DNA from: an uncultured Flavihumibacter sp.
Lineage (GTDB): Bacteria > Bacteroidota > Bacteroidia > Chitinophagales > Chitinophagaceae
Assembly: GCA_902168105.1 (NCBI GenBank)
Contig: CABHOY010000070.1
Span: forward strand, 1-50,798
Length of the DNA: 50,798 nucleotides
Reading direction: 5' to 3'
Part shown: positions 9,143 through 18,274 of the stretch, in pieces
Numbering within the stretch: position 1 is the stretch's first letter
Layout: each line of letters begins with the position of its first letter
Program-made: the position numbers and the translations under genes
The notes under the pieces: model-generated
Told to the model about the DNA's origin: nothing
The model's input: only the letters and a program-made list of their open reading frames with translations
Databases searched by the model: none

Positions 9143-12100
9143 ATGTCAGTGAATAAGCTCAATGCACCAACACACATCCTTACCGGTCAGGCATGTTATA
9201 TGCGCCTGCAGGAAGCAGCCGAGAAGCCGTCTCCTACAGATACGCTGCGACAGCTCCGGCAATTGCTCGAACAACTATTCCGTTATCTTACCAAAGAAGA
9301 AACACGCAGTTTCGGCAACCTGTTTGCCCGCATGCAATTCTTCTTTGACAAACATCCGGTTCCTGCAACGTTACAGGAACAGCTCACTGCCCTTCGTATT
9401 CTCACACACAAAGCTGTTATCGGTACACTGATCGCAGACGAGGAGTTATCTCTTATCTGCATACAGACGATGGCCCAGGCTATACAACACTTTTGCGAAG
9501 TTCCTGTCCCATCGGTGTTAGAACGGCAATGCATCTCTGTAAAGGACAGAACGTTACGTTATACACCGCAATTTTCAGCAGCGCTGATCCCGCAGTTGAA
9601 ATGCCTCGTTACAGATATTGGCCCTTTACAGAAAAGGTCAGATCAGGCGCCATATTTCCTGTTGAGCTGCCGTAATGATGATCTGGGCGCATTCCAGCTG
9701 ATGATCTCCGAAAGTGTATACGCACACACAACCTTATTACATGGCCAATTACGCGCTTATGATACGGTACATATCCTGCACTGCAGTAAGACCGAAGCGC
9801 CAGACCTGTATGAAGCTGTAAATACCACCAGGATCATCCTGGAACCTGATCTCCTGATAGACATCAGCGATCTGGCTGAATGTTTCGGCCCCCGGGGTGC
9901 CGGTAAGCTGCTTTACATTGTGAAGAAACTGGTACCGCAAACGCCGGGCATTGCGGCTTTTAAAGGGAATGTGGTAAACGCATTGCTGGATAATGTGCTG
10001 CGCAATCCGGAGATGGACCTACGCCAGTCTTTCGTGGAGGCTGTTTCCGAAAATGTACTCCAGGCGGCGGCCTACGGCCGTACAGAACTAAACAATATGT
10101 TCACGGATATCCGTACGAAGCACTGGCCTAACCTGTTACAATCAGCAGCAGAATTACATAACCGCCCTGTCAGAATAGAACCTACCTTTTTTTCCGCTTT
10201 ATACGGCCTGCAGGGAAGACTTGATATCCTGGCGGAAGACGATAATGATTCCCTCCGCAAGGAGATCTTTGAGTTAAAAAGTGGCCGCTCCCCTGATTAC
10301 GGGGCATGGAAGAATCATGAAATGCAGGTAGTGGGATATAACCTGCTGTTACAATCTGCTTTCGGTAACGAGCGACGTGGCAGTTCAGCTATCCTATATT
10401 CCGCCGCTAACGATACCCCCCTCAGGAATGTGAGCAGTAACCGGCCGGCAGAAAACGAACTGCTTGTGCTTCGTAATGAAGTAGTGTCCCAACTATTACG
10501 CCTCGCAGCAGGCGAATATGATATACTTGACCAGATCACTACCGATGCTGCAGAAGGCCTTCCTTCTTTTAGCGCCGTACACTTTACCGCTTTTTACGAA
10601 GCATATACAACAGCGTCTCCTTTACTGCGGATATATTACCAGCAATTCCTGTCCTTCCTGCTACGGGAATATCTCCTGGCCAAATGCGGCATGTACTCTG
10701 CTCCGGACCGGGAAGATGACTCCGAAGGCTTTGCAGCCCTCTGGCTACTATCCGAACAGGAAAAGCTGGAACGTTTTAATATCATTCCCGGGTTGCAGTT
10801 CCGCCATTTCGATGCGGAAAGTAGTACGGTTGTTTTCAATATCCATATTCCGGTTAATCATAACTTCCGCACCGGCGACACTGCTATTATCTACCCCCGT
10901 TCTTCCGACGGACTGTTTCCACTCCGGCACCAGGTGCTGAAGGGCAGAATAGATGCATTGGGAAAGGCCAGCCTTACCTTTTCACTGAACAACCGGCAGA
11001 TCGCACATGATTTCTTCGGCCAGCAGCAATTGTGGGTCATAGAACACGATATTTACGAGTCCAACTACTGGGTGGCTGCTACAGCACTGTTTCATGTGTT
11101 GGAACCCCGTTTTATACAAAGGATGGAACTGCTGCTGGGGCAACGCGCGCCTCTCGCTACACCACTCGGCGTACCCTGTCCCGAGATGTTTAACAGTAAC
11201 CAGCAAAGCATACTGCAGGCAGCCCTGGAGGCACAGGACTATTACCTGGTACAGGGGCCTCCGGGAACAGGTAAAACATCTGCTTTACTGACTGCTTTGG
11301 TCGCAGCCCTCGTGAACACCGGTACGCAAACAACTATTGTCGCTTTTACCAACAGGGCAGTAGAGGAGATCTGCCGGAAGCTGGACGACAAAGGCATTGC
11401 GTACTTAAGGATGGGTAGCCGTCGATCGGCAGCTGAAAACCAGTTGCGCCAGTATTGCCTGAACGGAGATATTGAGGGCGCCGGAAAGTTTATCACGAGT
11501 CAGCAGGTGTTTGTAGGTACTGTAGCTACTATCGCCACACGCCTGCACCTGTTACAACTGCTGGGCGTCAGGATGGATACGCTGATTGCCGATGAAGCTT
11601 CCCAGCTCACAGAGCCACAATTACTGGGCTTACTGATGCCGTTCCGGAAGTTTATCCTGATAGGAGATCATAATCAACTGCCACCAGTCGTGGCGCAGGC
11701 AGAGCACTTCTGCCAGACTACGCATCCCTTACTGACTGCACAGAGCATTACGGACCTACGCTGTACTTTATTCGAACGGCTTGTCCAACATTGTAAAACA
11801 ATGCAATGGCACCACGCATGGGGAATGCTGAACACACATTTCAGGATGCACAATGATATTGCATCTCTTATCAATCACTACTATGCCGGACAGCTCTCAG
11901 CGGGGAACGCCATACAATCATTTCCCTATAGTCCAGAAGAACCTACTGGTACGGATAACTGGTCAGCCTTACTTTCCAGGGGACGTACGCTTTTCATTCC
12001 CAGTCCGCACGAACCAACCTCAAAAATGCACCGCACGGAAGCACAGCAGGTAGTTTCCCTGCTGCGGCATCTTAAAGAAAGGTTTGGCCACCGTTTCAAT

Positions 12101-12454
12101 AGCGGGACTGTAGGCGTAGTTACACCCTGGCGTACACAAATAAGCCTTATCAGAGAACTGATAGGAGAGGATGAACTGCTGCAGACCGTTAACATTGACA
12201 CGGCAGAGCGGTTCCAGGGAGCAGAAAATGATATCATCATCGTTTCACTGGCAGTATATCATCCGGTACAACTGGGCCAGTTACAGAACCTTGGCGCATT
12301 TCACTGGGAGGATAGCAGGGTAGAGGTTGACAGGAAGTTACTGGTAACACTTTCGCGGGCAAGGCATCAGGTGATCGTGATGGGCCATGAGCCGGTATTG
12401 AGGGCCAGCAGGCATTATGCAGATCTTTTGAACAGTATGGTCAGGTGCTCATAA
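9143..12454 (+). CDS. Dna2-like nuclease-helicase (PD-(D/E)XK plus SF1 helicase)
   Basis: A predicted 1,103-residue enzyme joining a nuclease to a DNA helicase. The PD-(D/E)XK core is visible: GRLD (Asp361), ELK (Glu377, Lys379) and QVVGY (Gln395, Tyr399), the QxxxY motif of Cas4/Dna2/RecB-type nucleases. The C-terminal half is an SF1B Upf1/Dna2-like helicase: Walker A GPPGTGKT at 705-712, Walker B DEAS at 817, GDHNQLPP, then DTAERFQGAE and VTLSRARHQV. The four-Cys Fe-S cluster of eukaryotic Dna2 and Cas4 is not evident. The ATG at 9143 is preferred to a TTG seven codons upstream. It has no obvious partners beside it, so a role in repair or replication is inferred from domains only. Confidence 0.85.
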   Translation: MSVNKLNAPTHILTGQACYMRLQEAAEKPSPTDTLRQLRQLLEQLFRYLTKEETRSFGNLFARMQFFFDKHPVPATLQEQLTALRILTHKAVIGTLIADEELSLICIQTMAQAIQHFCEVPVPSVLERQCISVKDRTLRYTPQFSAALIPQLKCLVTDIGPLQKRSDQAPYFLLSCRNDDLGAFQLMISESVYAHTTLLHGQLRAYDTVHILHCSKTEAPDLYEAVNTTRIILEPDLLIDISDLAECFGPRGAGKLLYIVKKLVPQTPGIAAFKGNVVNALLDNVLRNPEMDLRQSFVEAVSENVLQAAAYGRTELNNMFTDIRTKHWPNLLQSAAELHNRPVRIEPTFFSALYGLQGRLDILAEDDNDSLRKEIFELKSGRSPDYGAWKNHEMQVVGYNLLLQSAFGNERRGSSAILYSAANDTPLRNVSSNRPAENELLVLRNEVVSQLLRLAAGEYDILDQITTDAAEGLPSFSAVHFTAFYEAYTTASPLLRIYYQQFLSFLLREYLLAKCGMYSAPDREDDSEGFAALWLLSEQEKLERFNIIPGLQFRHFDAESSTVVFNIHIPVNHNFRTGDTAIIYPRSSDGLFPLRHQVLKGRIDALGKASLTFSLNNRQIAHDFFGQQQLWVIEHDIYESNYWVAATALFHVLEPRFIQRMELLLGQRAPLATPLGVPCPEMFNSNQQSILQAALEAQDYYLVQGPPGTGKTSALLTALVAALVNTGTQTTIVAFTNRAVEEICRKLDDKGIAYLRMGSRRSAAENQLRQYCLNGDIEGAGKFITSQQVFVGTVATIATRLHLLQLLGVRMDTLIADEASQLTEPQLLGLLMPFRKFILIGDHNQLPPVVAQAEHFCQTTHPLLTAQSITDLRCTLFERLVQHCKTMQWHHAWGMLNTHFRMHNDIASLINHYYAGQLSAGNAIQSFPYSPEEPTGTDNWSALLSRGRTLFIPSPHEPTSKMHRTEAQQVVSLLRHLKERFGHRFNSGTVGVVTPWRTQISLIRELIGEDELLQTVNIDTAERFQGAENDIIIVSLAVYHPVQLGQLQNLGAFHWEDSRVEVDRKLLVTLSRARHQVIVMGHEPVLRASRHYADLLNSMVRCS

Positions 12455-12490
12455 AATATAAAAAGCCATCTGTCATGAAACAGATGGCTT
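12455..12490 (-). terminator. Terminator of the dusB-HNH transcript
   Basis: A perfect 11-bp stem (12463-12473 with 12480-12490, arm AAGCCATCTGT) is followed, on the minus strand, by TTTTTATATTTT. It abuts the stop codon of the convergent helicase gene. Confidence 0.8.
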
Positions 12491-12534
12491 GTATGTCAGA
12501 CAACATCATATGATCATTCCCGGAAAACCAGGCT

Positions 12535-13104
12535 TTAATCCAGTGTTACATGGCTCCAGTTTTCCCCGCTTTTTATGCGGTAAAGTTGCATTTCGCTGAT
12601 ATCAAATTGTTCAGCGATCTGCTTCATAGTCTTTCGGCCAGGTTTTGCCAGTAGGCGTTTAATACTTTTTACTTTGGTAATGTTCAGCTTAAGCCCTTTT
12701 ACTCGGTTCCGCTGCTTTTCTTTATAGGCCAGCTTAGCGGGGCTGAACTGCTGATGAGCTTCCATTTCTTCTTTAGTAGCCCATTGCAGATTGGTGGATT
12801 TATTATTTTTCTTGTCGTAATCCATGTGGATAACGAACTTGTAGGTACGTCCCGGCTTTTTGTTAAACAACTTTGCTACTTCCCGGTGAAGGTAAAGGGA
12901 CTGATAGCTGTCCGCAGGCTTTACATTTAGTACTGTATAGCCCTCCACTGTGGAGCCGGATAACAATTTCCCGTCTGAAATATCTTCGTAATAGCTAATC
13001 ACTCTTCCCATGTTAGATACTGCATACTTTTTACGCAGGGCAGATTTATTTTTAATCTGCAAGTCTTTCCAGACTTCATTTTTCAGATTTTTAATCGTGG
13101 CCAT
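12535..13104 (-). CDS. NUMOD4/HNH-type protein with C-terminal helix-turn-helix
   Basis: A 189-residue protein built like the free-standing HNH endonucleases of phages and introns. The N-terminus has a NUMOD4-like segment (VWKDL, YAVSNMGRV). A central HNH_3-type region follows: LHREVAKLF (His73), then HMDYDKKNNKSTNLQW with His93 and Asn100/101. The C-terminus is a small helix-turn-helix (MKQIAEQFDISEMQLYRIKSG) ending in the W-x-H-V signature common to such nucleases. The Asn before the second His in the usual NHxDG motif is replaced by Ile92, so activity is uncertain. It follows dusB by 31 bases on the same strand, likely one transcript, and ends at a strong terminator. It may be a domesticated homing nuclease acting as a DNA-binding protein. 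Confidence 0.75.
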   Translation of the reverse strand: MATIKNLKNEVWKDLQIKNKSALRKKYAVSNMGRVISYYEDISDGKLLSGSTVEGYTVLNVKPADSYQSLYLHREVAKLFNKKPGRTYKFVIHMDYDKKNNKSTNLQWATKEEMEAHQQFSPAKLAYKEKQRNRVKGLKLNITKVKSIKRLLAKPGRKTMKQIAEQFDISEMQLYRIKSGENWSHVTLD

Positions 13105-13135
13105 GTGAAAGAAATTTAATAGTTGAACCTGGGGT

Positions 13136-14200
13136 TTATCCGTAAACGTTACAATCTGCTACTTCATTTTTTGCTGGCAGTAGGCTTTGGTCAGTAAGGG
13201 GGGATGTCCTTTCAATTATATGATCTTTGTAATGCAATGCTATCGAATCTAACACTTCTTCTACAGCTGCCAATGTACTGCAAGTTACTAATTGTTGCCT
13301 GAATTCTTTGATATGAGGTAACCCTTTCAGGTAATTGGTATAGTGTCTTCGCATTTCAAGTATTCCCACAATATTTCCTTTCCACTCTACTGAATGCCGC
13401 AGGTGCTTTTTACACACTTCCACCCGTTCCAGAACAGATGGGGGAGCCAAATGTTCACCCGTTTTCATAAAATGTTTTATTTCATTGAAGATCCACGGAT
13501 ACCCGATCGCTGCACGTCCTATCATAACGCCGTCCACCCCATATTTCTGACGGGCTGCGATAGCCTGTTCAGGGGTACATATGTCCCCGTTACCGAATAT
13601 AGGTATATGAATACGCGGATTGTTCTTGACCTTTCCGATCAGTGTCCAATCGGCATGTCCCTTATACATCTGTGTGCGGGTACGACCATGGATGGTTAGT
13701 GCCTGGATACCTACATCCTGCAGGCGTTCGGCCACTTCCTCAATGTTTTTCGTATTATCGTCCCAACCCAGACGGGTTTTTACGGTTACCGGCAAACGGG
13801 TCGCTTTTACCACGGCCGCTGTCAGTTTCACCATTTTGGGAATATCTTTCAGGATACCTGAACCGGCGCCTTTACAAACTACCTTTTTCACCGGACAACC
13901 ATAATTGATGTCCAGAAGATCGGGGTTAGTGGCTTCCACTATCTGGGCAGCCAACGCCATGGGTTCTTCGTCCCCTCCGAATATCTGAATGCCCACAGGG
14001 CGCTCGTAATCAAATATATCCAACTTCGCCCGGCTCTTGATCGCATCACGTATAAGTCCCTCCGAAGAAATGAACTCTGTATACATCAGGTCCGCACCGT
14101 TCTCTTTACACACCGCACGAAAAGGCGGGTCACTAACATCCTCCATTGGAGCGAGCAATAGCGGAAAATTGCCCAATTCTATATTGCCAATCTTTACCAT
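13136..14200 (-). CDS. dusB: tRNA-dihydrouridine synthase DusB
   Basis: An FMN enzyme that reduces uridine to dihydrouridine in the tRNA D-loop. Landmarks are LLAPMEDVSDPPFR near the N-terminus, INYGCPVKKV with catalytic Cys102, TVKTRLGWD, LTIHGRTRTQMYKG, and FGNGDI...DGVMIGRAAIGYPWIF. At 354 residues it has the expected length, with the short helical tRNA-binding domain at the C-terminus. It is divergent from the CPBP protease gene (gap 93 bases) and leads a likely two-gene transcript with the HNH protein. Confidence 0.95.
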   Translation of the reverse strand: MVKIGNIELGNFPLLLAPMEDVSDPPFRAVCKENGADLMYTEFISSEGLIRDAIKSRAKLDIFDYERPVGIQIFGGDEEPMALAAQIVEATNPDLLDINYGCPVKKVVCKGAGSGILKDIPKMVKLTAAVVKATRLPVTVKTRLGWDDNTKNIEEVAERLQDVGIQALTIHGRTRTQMYKGHADWTLIGKVKNNPRIHIPIFGNGDICTPEQAIAARQKYGVDGVMIGRAAIGYPWIFNEIKHFMKTGEHLAPPSVLERVEVCKKHLRHSVEWKGNIVGILEMRRHYTNYLKGLPHIKEFRQQLVTCSTLAAVEEVLDSIALHYKDHIIERTSPLTDQSLLPAKNEVADCNVYG

Positions 14201-14293
14201 TTTATCATTTGTAAGGCCGACCTCCTTCTCCGGTAAATCCGGAAAGCAATTGTCAACTCGATTTCACAGTGTAAATTTACGCAAATTTAATCT

Positions 14294-15259
14294 ATGACAG
14301 GCCGTTTGAAGCAATATCCGCCATCATTACAATTCGCAGCATTTGTTGGCTTATTTCTGATATTTATAGTCTTATACGTGTTTTTCCTGGCGTTCGTATT
14401 CCCGCTGATAAGCGGTTACTCTTTGACTACACTCCAAAGTGAACTGTTCAATGCAGAAGAGACGCTTAGTCCCGTACCCCCTAAAGTTCTCGGCTATCTG
14501 AAATTAACGCAATTTTTATACACTTTGGTAGTTTATTTACTGCCTCCCATATTTTTTGCCTTTTTGGTGGATAATCGCCCTGGCAACTGGCTCAGAATAG
14601 ATCAAAAACCACGCTTCCTCCCCGTCATATTAGCCTTTTTAATTATGACCGTAGCCATTCCTTTCGTCAGTTATACCGGCGACTGGAACCATACCTGGCC
14701 TTTTTCGCCGGAACTCAGGAAAATGGAGGAACACACGGCCGCGCTTACCCGGACACTGTTGGATATGCCCGATATTTCCAGCTTGCTCTTCAACCTTGTA
14801 CTTATCGCTGTTCTTCCTGCTATCGCAGAAGAATTCTTTTTCAGAGGGGTCGTACAGCGCCTGTATATCAAAATGATGCCGGCAATGCCATGGCTGGCAG
14901 TGTTTATAGCTGCTATATGCTTCAGCGCCATTCATATGCAATGGATGGACTTCATTCCCCGCCTGTTGTTAGGCTTTCTCCTGGGCGCCATCTATTACCT
15001 GAGTGGTAACCTGTGGTTGTCAATACTGGGGCATTTCCTGAATAATGGCCTACAAGTGCTACTGGTCTATCTCCACCAGGCAAAAATTATCAAAACAGAT
15101 CCAATGGCCGACAGCCCCACCCAATGGTACATTGCAGCTATCAGTCTCGCACTGACCATCGGTGCTATCTGGCTATTTGACAAACAAACAATGCCGGGTG
15201 AGAAGGGACATGATCACCGTGACGACTTTAACGACAATATTGAATCAATCGGGAAGTAA
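14294..15259 (+). CDS. CPBP-family intramembrane metalloprotease
   Basis: A 321-residue multi-pass membrane protein of the CPBP (Abi/CAAX prenyl protease-like) family. The glutamate motif AEEFFFRG gives Glu179-Glu180 and Arg184; the second motif FSAIHMQW supplies His214; a further conserved stretch LSILGHFLNNGLQ gives the last histidine and asparagines. Seven or eight hydrophobic segments are visible. Substrate unknown: members process signalling peptides, protect against bacteriocins or act as scaffolds. It heads a plus-strand run with a DUF2007 gene 30 bases downstream and then cdsA and psd, so a membrane-homeostasis context is plausible. Confidence 0.88.
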   Translation: MTGRLKQYPPSLQFAAFVGLFLIFIVLYVFFLAFVFPLISGYSLTTLQSELFNAEETLSPVPPKVLGYLKLTQFLYTLVVYLLPPIFFAFLVDNRPGNWLRIDQKPRFLPVILAFLIMTVAIPFVSYTGDWNHTWPFSPELRKMEEHTAALTRTLLDMPDISSLLFNLVLIAVLPAIAEEFFFRGVVQRLYIKMMPAMPWLAVFIAAICFSAIHMQWMDFIPRLLLGFLLGAIYYLSGNLWLSILGHFLNNGLQVLLVYLHQAKIIKTDPMADSPTQWYIAAISLALTIGAIWLFDKQTMPGEKGHDHRDDFNDNIESIGK

Positions 15260-15289
15260 TCGTACTTTAGCTCTAACAAACAGAGTATT

Positions 15290-15511
15290 ATGGAAAAAGA
15301 CTGGGTGAAAATTTATTATACCAACCAACTATTCCGTGCTGAGATCATCAAAGGAATGCTGGAAGAGAACGGGATCAATGTTGTGATCATTAACAGGCAG
15401 GATTCCTCATACCTGGTGGCGTTGCCTGGTATGGTTGAATTGTTTGTACACAATTCCCAGGAAACTGAAGCCAGGCAATTACTGGCCCAAAATCCGGAGG
15501 GCCTTGCATAA
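15290..15511 (+). CDS. DUF2007 putative signal-transducing protein
   Basis: A 73-residue cytoplasmic protein matching the DUF2007 family: the start WVKIYYTNQLFRAEIIKGML and the core NGINVVIINRQDSSY, then GMVELFV and a C-terminal helix with EARQLL. The fold is ferredoxin-like and resembles GlnB-type proteins; no function is established. It lies 30 bases after the CPBP gene and 48 bases before cdsA, probably in the same operon. Confidence 0.8.
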   Translation: MEKDWVKIYYTNQLFRAEIIKGMLEENGINVVIINRQDSSYLVALPGMVELFVHNSQETEARQLLAQNPEGLA

Positions 15512-15559
15512 CGGCGGTCTTCGCTTAACACATATTTATAAAACAATCGACTTTTCAGT

Positions 15560-16447
15560 ATGAAAACTTTCTTCACCCGTACTGCGACTGCCCTTGTCTT
15601 TGTGGCCGTAATGCTCGGCGGGATCTTATATAGTCCGTTCACATTCTTTTTGCTTTTTTTCCTGATCAATTTTTTTGCGCTGCAGGAGTATTTTAAGCTC
15701 ATCCGCCATATTGATCCTGACTATAACAATGTTTCCGGCTGGCACAAAACCGGCCTGCTGGTGGCCAGTTCTGCCCTGATCATGGCTTTTACCGGAGAGC
15801 ACTTTTCCTCTTCCGCCAACCTGTCCCTGGGCTTCCTGGGCTGGTGGCTTACAATTATCTTCCTGCTGATCATGCCCATTGGCGAAATCCTGCTCAGTAA
15901 GGACTTCTCCCTGAAAAACATGGGTTATTCCGCACTGGGACTGGCATACATCACCCTTTCCCTGGGCTTACTGGTACACCTTTGCCTGAATTATGACACG
16001 ATTCATTATACCGATACGGCTACCGGTACAGGCCCGGGTTGGCTAATCCCTTTACTGCTGATCGCTTTTATCTGGATCAACGATACCATGGCCTATATAG
16101 TGGGCTCCCTTATAGGACGTACCCCGTTTGCACCGGCTATTTCTCCTAAAAAGACCATCGAAGGTACAGTAGGAGGAATGATCCTGGCAGTGGCAGCTGC
16201 CGGTGTGTATGGTCATTTCTGGGGTAGTTCTTACCTCGCCCTGCAGCACTGGCTGGTTCTGGCGGGCATAGCCGCTACCTTCGGTACCGCCGGCGATCTC
16301 ATCGAGTCAAAACTTAAGCGTATGGCGGGTGTAAAGGATTCCGGCAGTATCATGCCCGGTCACGGAGGATTCATGGACCGTTTTGATTCCCTCTTGCTGG
16401 CAGCGCCTTTTGCCTGGTTATATGTACATTTCTTTGCAATGAATTAA
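15560..16447 (+). CDS. cdsA: Phosphatidate cytidylyltransferase
   Basis: Makes CDP-diacylglycerol from phosphatidate and CTP in the inner membrane, the branch point of phospholipid synthesis. The 295-residue protein has about eight membrane segments and the family signature near the C-terminus: SKLKRMAGVKDSG followed by PGHGGFMDRFDS. FIWINDTMAYIVGSLIGRTPF and SPKKTIEGTVGG are further conserved motifs. It is 25 bases upstream of psd; together they supply two steps of phosphatidylethanolamine synthesis, with phosphatidylserine synthase not in this cluster. Confidence 0.95.
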   Translation: MKTFFTRTATALVFVAVMLGGILYSPFTFFLLFFLINFFALQEYFKLIRHIDPDYNNVSGWHKTGLLVASSALIMAFTGEHFSSSANLSLGFLGWWLTIIFLLIMPIGEILLSKDFSLKNMGYSALGLAYITLSLGLLVHLCLNYDTIHYTDTATGTGPGWLIPLLLIAFIWINDTMAYIVGSLIGRTPFAPAISPKKTIEGTVGGMILAVAAAGVYGHFWGSSYLALQHWLVLAGIAATFGTAGDLIESKLKRMAGVKDSGSIMPGHGGFMDRFDSLLLAAPFAWLYVHFFAMN

Positions 16448-16472
16448 CTTCGCACCAAATAACACAACTACA

Positions 16473-17126
16473 ATGAAGATCCACAGAGAAGGATTAGCTA
16501 CCATTTTACTGACTTTTGCTGTTCTTGCCCTGCTGAACGGCGCCGTATTCTACTTTTTTGAACATATGCCGCTTCTCTGGAAGTCTGTGGCAGCCTTTTC
16601 CGTGGTTTTGTTCCTGTTTATCATTTCCTTCTTCCGTATCCCTGCCAGGGAAATGAAATTGGACGAATCCCTGGTAATTGCACCTTGCGACGGTAAAGTA
16701 GTAGTGATCGAAGAGACCTATGAACCTGAGTATTTTAAAGACAAACGCCTTCAGGTGTCTATCTTTATGAGCCCTGCCAACGTACACGTGAACAGGAACC
16801 CTATCAGCGGACAGGTGAAATTGTCACAGTATCACGCTGGTAAATACCTGGTAGCATGGCATCCGAAATCTTCTACAGAAAATGAACGCCATACAGTAGT
16901 GATCGGTAACGGAAAAACGGACATCCTTGTAAGGCAGATCGCCGGTGCGCTGGCACGCCGTATCGTAAACTATCTGAAACCTGGTATGCAGGTGGTACAG
17001 AATGAGGAACTGGGTTTCATTAAATTCGGTTCCAGGGTGGATATCTACCTGCCGGTAGGCACCCAGGTGAATGTACAACTGGAACAGGTAGTAAAAGGAG
17101 GCCAAACAGTGATCGCTACTATTTAA
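16473..17126 (+). CDS. psd: Phosphatidylserine decarboxylase (short form)
   Basis: Decarboxylates phosphatidylserine to phosphatidylethanolamine using a pyruvoyl group formed by self-cleavage. The 217-residue protein has two N-terminal membrane segments (about 8-28 and 36-54), the conserved APCDGKVVVIEE stretch, FMSPANVHVNRNP, and the self-cleavage site FGSRVD (Gly186-Ser187). The length matches the short PSD-A type found in Bacteroidota rather than the roughly 300-residue E. coli enzyme. It directly follows cdsA. Confidence 0.92.
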   Translation: MKIHREGLATILLTFAVLALLNGAVFYFFEHMPLLWKSVAAFSVVLFLFIISFFRIPAREMKLDESLVIAPCDGKVVVIEETYEPEYFKDKRLQVSIFMSPANVHVNRNPISGQVKLSQYHAGKYLVAWHPKSSTENERHTVVIGNGKTDILVRQIAGALARRIVNYLKPGMQVVQNEELGFIKFGSRVDIYLPVGTQVNVQLEQVVKGGQTVIATI

Positions 17127-17162
17127 CTAATTGGTTATATTTAACAGCATAAAACAGCTTTC

Positions 17163-17405
17163 ATGAAAAAACTGATCATCGCAACATCTGCTATATTATT
17201 TTTTGCCGGAGCAACCTTCGCCCAGGAAAAGACAAAAGAAGCTTCCTGTTGCAAGAAGTCGGCTACCACTGCTGCTTGCTGTAAAAAAGACCAGGCCGCA
17301 AAAGGTAACGCCTGCTGCAAACAACCCAGCAAAACAGCTGCGCTACGCACAGCAGCAGCTAAACCTGCTCAACCAGCGCCTGCAGCCAAACCATCAGGAA
17401 AATAG
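17163..17405 (+). CDS. Small exported protein with three CC(K) motifs
   Basis: An 80-residue protein I cannot assign to a family. Residues 1-20 form a signal peptide (LIIATSAILFFAGATFAQ). The mature part has three Cys pairs, SCCKK, ACCKK and ACCKQ, spaced 10-11 residues apart, then an Ala/Pro/Lys-rich tail. Six cysteines and many lysines suggest metal binding or a disulphide-linked, envelope-associated peptide. It starts 36 bases after psd and ends at a long bidirectional hairpin. Codon use looks like the neighbours and the signal peptide is convincing, so I take it as a real gene. Confidence 0.7.
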   Translation: MKKLIIATSAILFFAGATFAQEKTKEASCCKKSATTAACCKKDQAAKGNACCKQPSKTAALRTAAAKPAQPAPAAKPSGK

Positions 17406-17422
17406 ATCATTACATAATAGCA

Positions 17423-17472
17423 GAAAGTCCATTTTTCATCAGTCAGTGATGAAAAATGGACTTTCTTATTTA
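17423..17472. terminator. Bidirectional hairpin between CC-protein and HAD genes
   Basis: A perfect 19-bp stem (17423-17441 with 17447-17465; it contains AAAAATGGACTTTC) with a 5-base loop, followed on the plus strand by TTATTT. It separates two convergent genes. Confidence 0.8.
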
Positions 17473-17485
17473 AGCAGTGCCTGTG

Positions 17486-18184
17486 TTATAGGATCTGTTT
17501 TAACTCATGCAGACTATTGATCACAAAGGTCGGCTTCAACTCCCCGTTTGCCGGCACCAGCGGGTTGAAATACACCTGGTCTATCCCCGCATTAAAGGCC
17601 CCGATAATATCAATATCCAAAGCGTCTCCGATCATGATACTACTATCGGCCGTAGCGTTTGCTTTCAGGACGGCGTAGTCAAAGATCTCCCGGTAGGGTT
17701 TCAGGCTCCCGGCAGATTCCGAAGTGATCACATGTGTGAAAAAGTGATCTATCCCCGAACTTCTCATCTTACGCAACTGCACGTCTTCGAACCCATTAGT
17801 GATCATATGCAGCGGGTAGCTCTTCCCCGCCAGGTACTCCAGCACCTCTTTGGCATGCGGGAACAAGGCTGTTTGCGTCGGCAGTTCCTCCAGGAACTGA
17901 GTGCCCAGCGCTTCACACAACTTCTCATCACCGATCTTAAAATCAACCAGCGTCAGGCGGAAACGTTTGGTGCGAAGATCATTACGGGTAATATGCCCTT
18001 TGCGGAACCGTTCCCACAACTTCGCGTTATGCACCATATAGGTTTGATGAAATTCCTTAAAAGTGGGCACTCCACGGCTCTCCAGGTTATGCACGTGATA
18101 CAACTGCTCCAGGACCAGGTAGGCATTGGTTTCAAAATCCCATAATGTGTGGTCCAGATCAAAAAATATATGCTTGTATTTCAT
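17486..18184 (-). CDS. yjjG: YjjG-family HAD nucleotidase
   Basis: A 232-residue HAD-superfamily phosphatase of the YjjG type, whose members dephosphorylate non-canonical pyrimidine nucleotides. Motif I is FFDLDHTLWD (nucleophile Asp9, acid Asp11), motif II is HMITNGFED, motif III the Lys in SLKPYREIF, and motif IV IGDALDIDI. The helical cap lies between about 16 and 95. Substrate is inferred from family resemblance. Divergent from the SDR gene (gap 90 bases). Confidence 0.85.
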   Translation of the reverse strand: MKYKHIFFDLDHTLWDFETNAYLVLEQLYHVHNLESRGVPTFKEFHQTYMVHNAKLWERFRKGHITRNDLRTKRFRLTLVDFKIGDEKLCEALGTQFLEELPTQTALFPHAKEVLEYLAGKSYPLHMITNGFEDVQLRKMRSSGIDHFFTHVITSESAGSLKPYREIFDYAVLKANATADSSIMIGDALDIDIIGAFNAGIDQVYFNPLVPANGELKPTFVINSLHELKQIL

Positions 18185-18274
18185 TTTGCCAACAATCCTT
18201 AATCAACTGCAAAGATACTCATTAGGCCGGGAAGCACATTTTTTACTATTTTCCATGTTCTTTAATCTAAGAAT

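Noticed and set aside
7676..14200. Defence island around the nuclease-helicase and HNH genes
   Set aside because: Neighbours are housekeeping genes (proC, dusB), and no methylase, toxin, reverse transcriptase or integrase is present.
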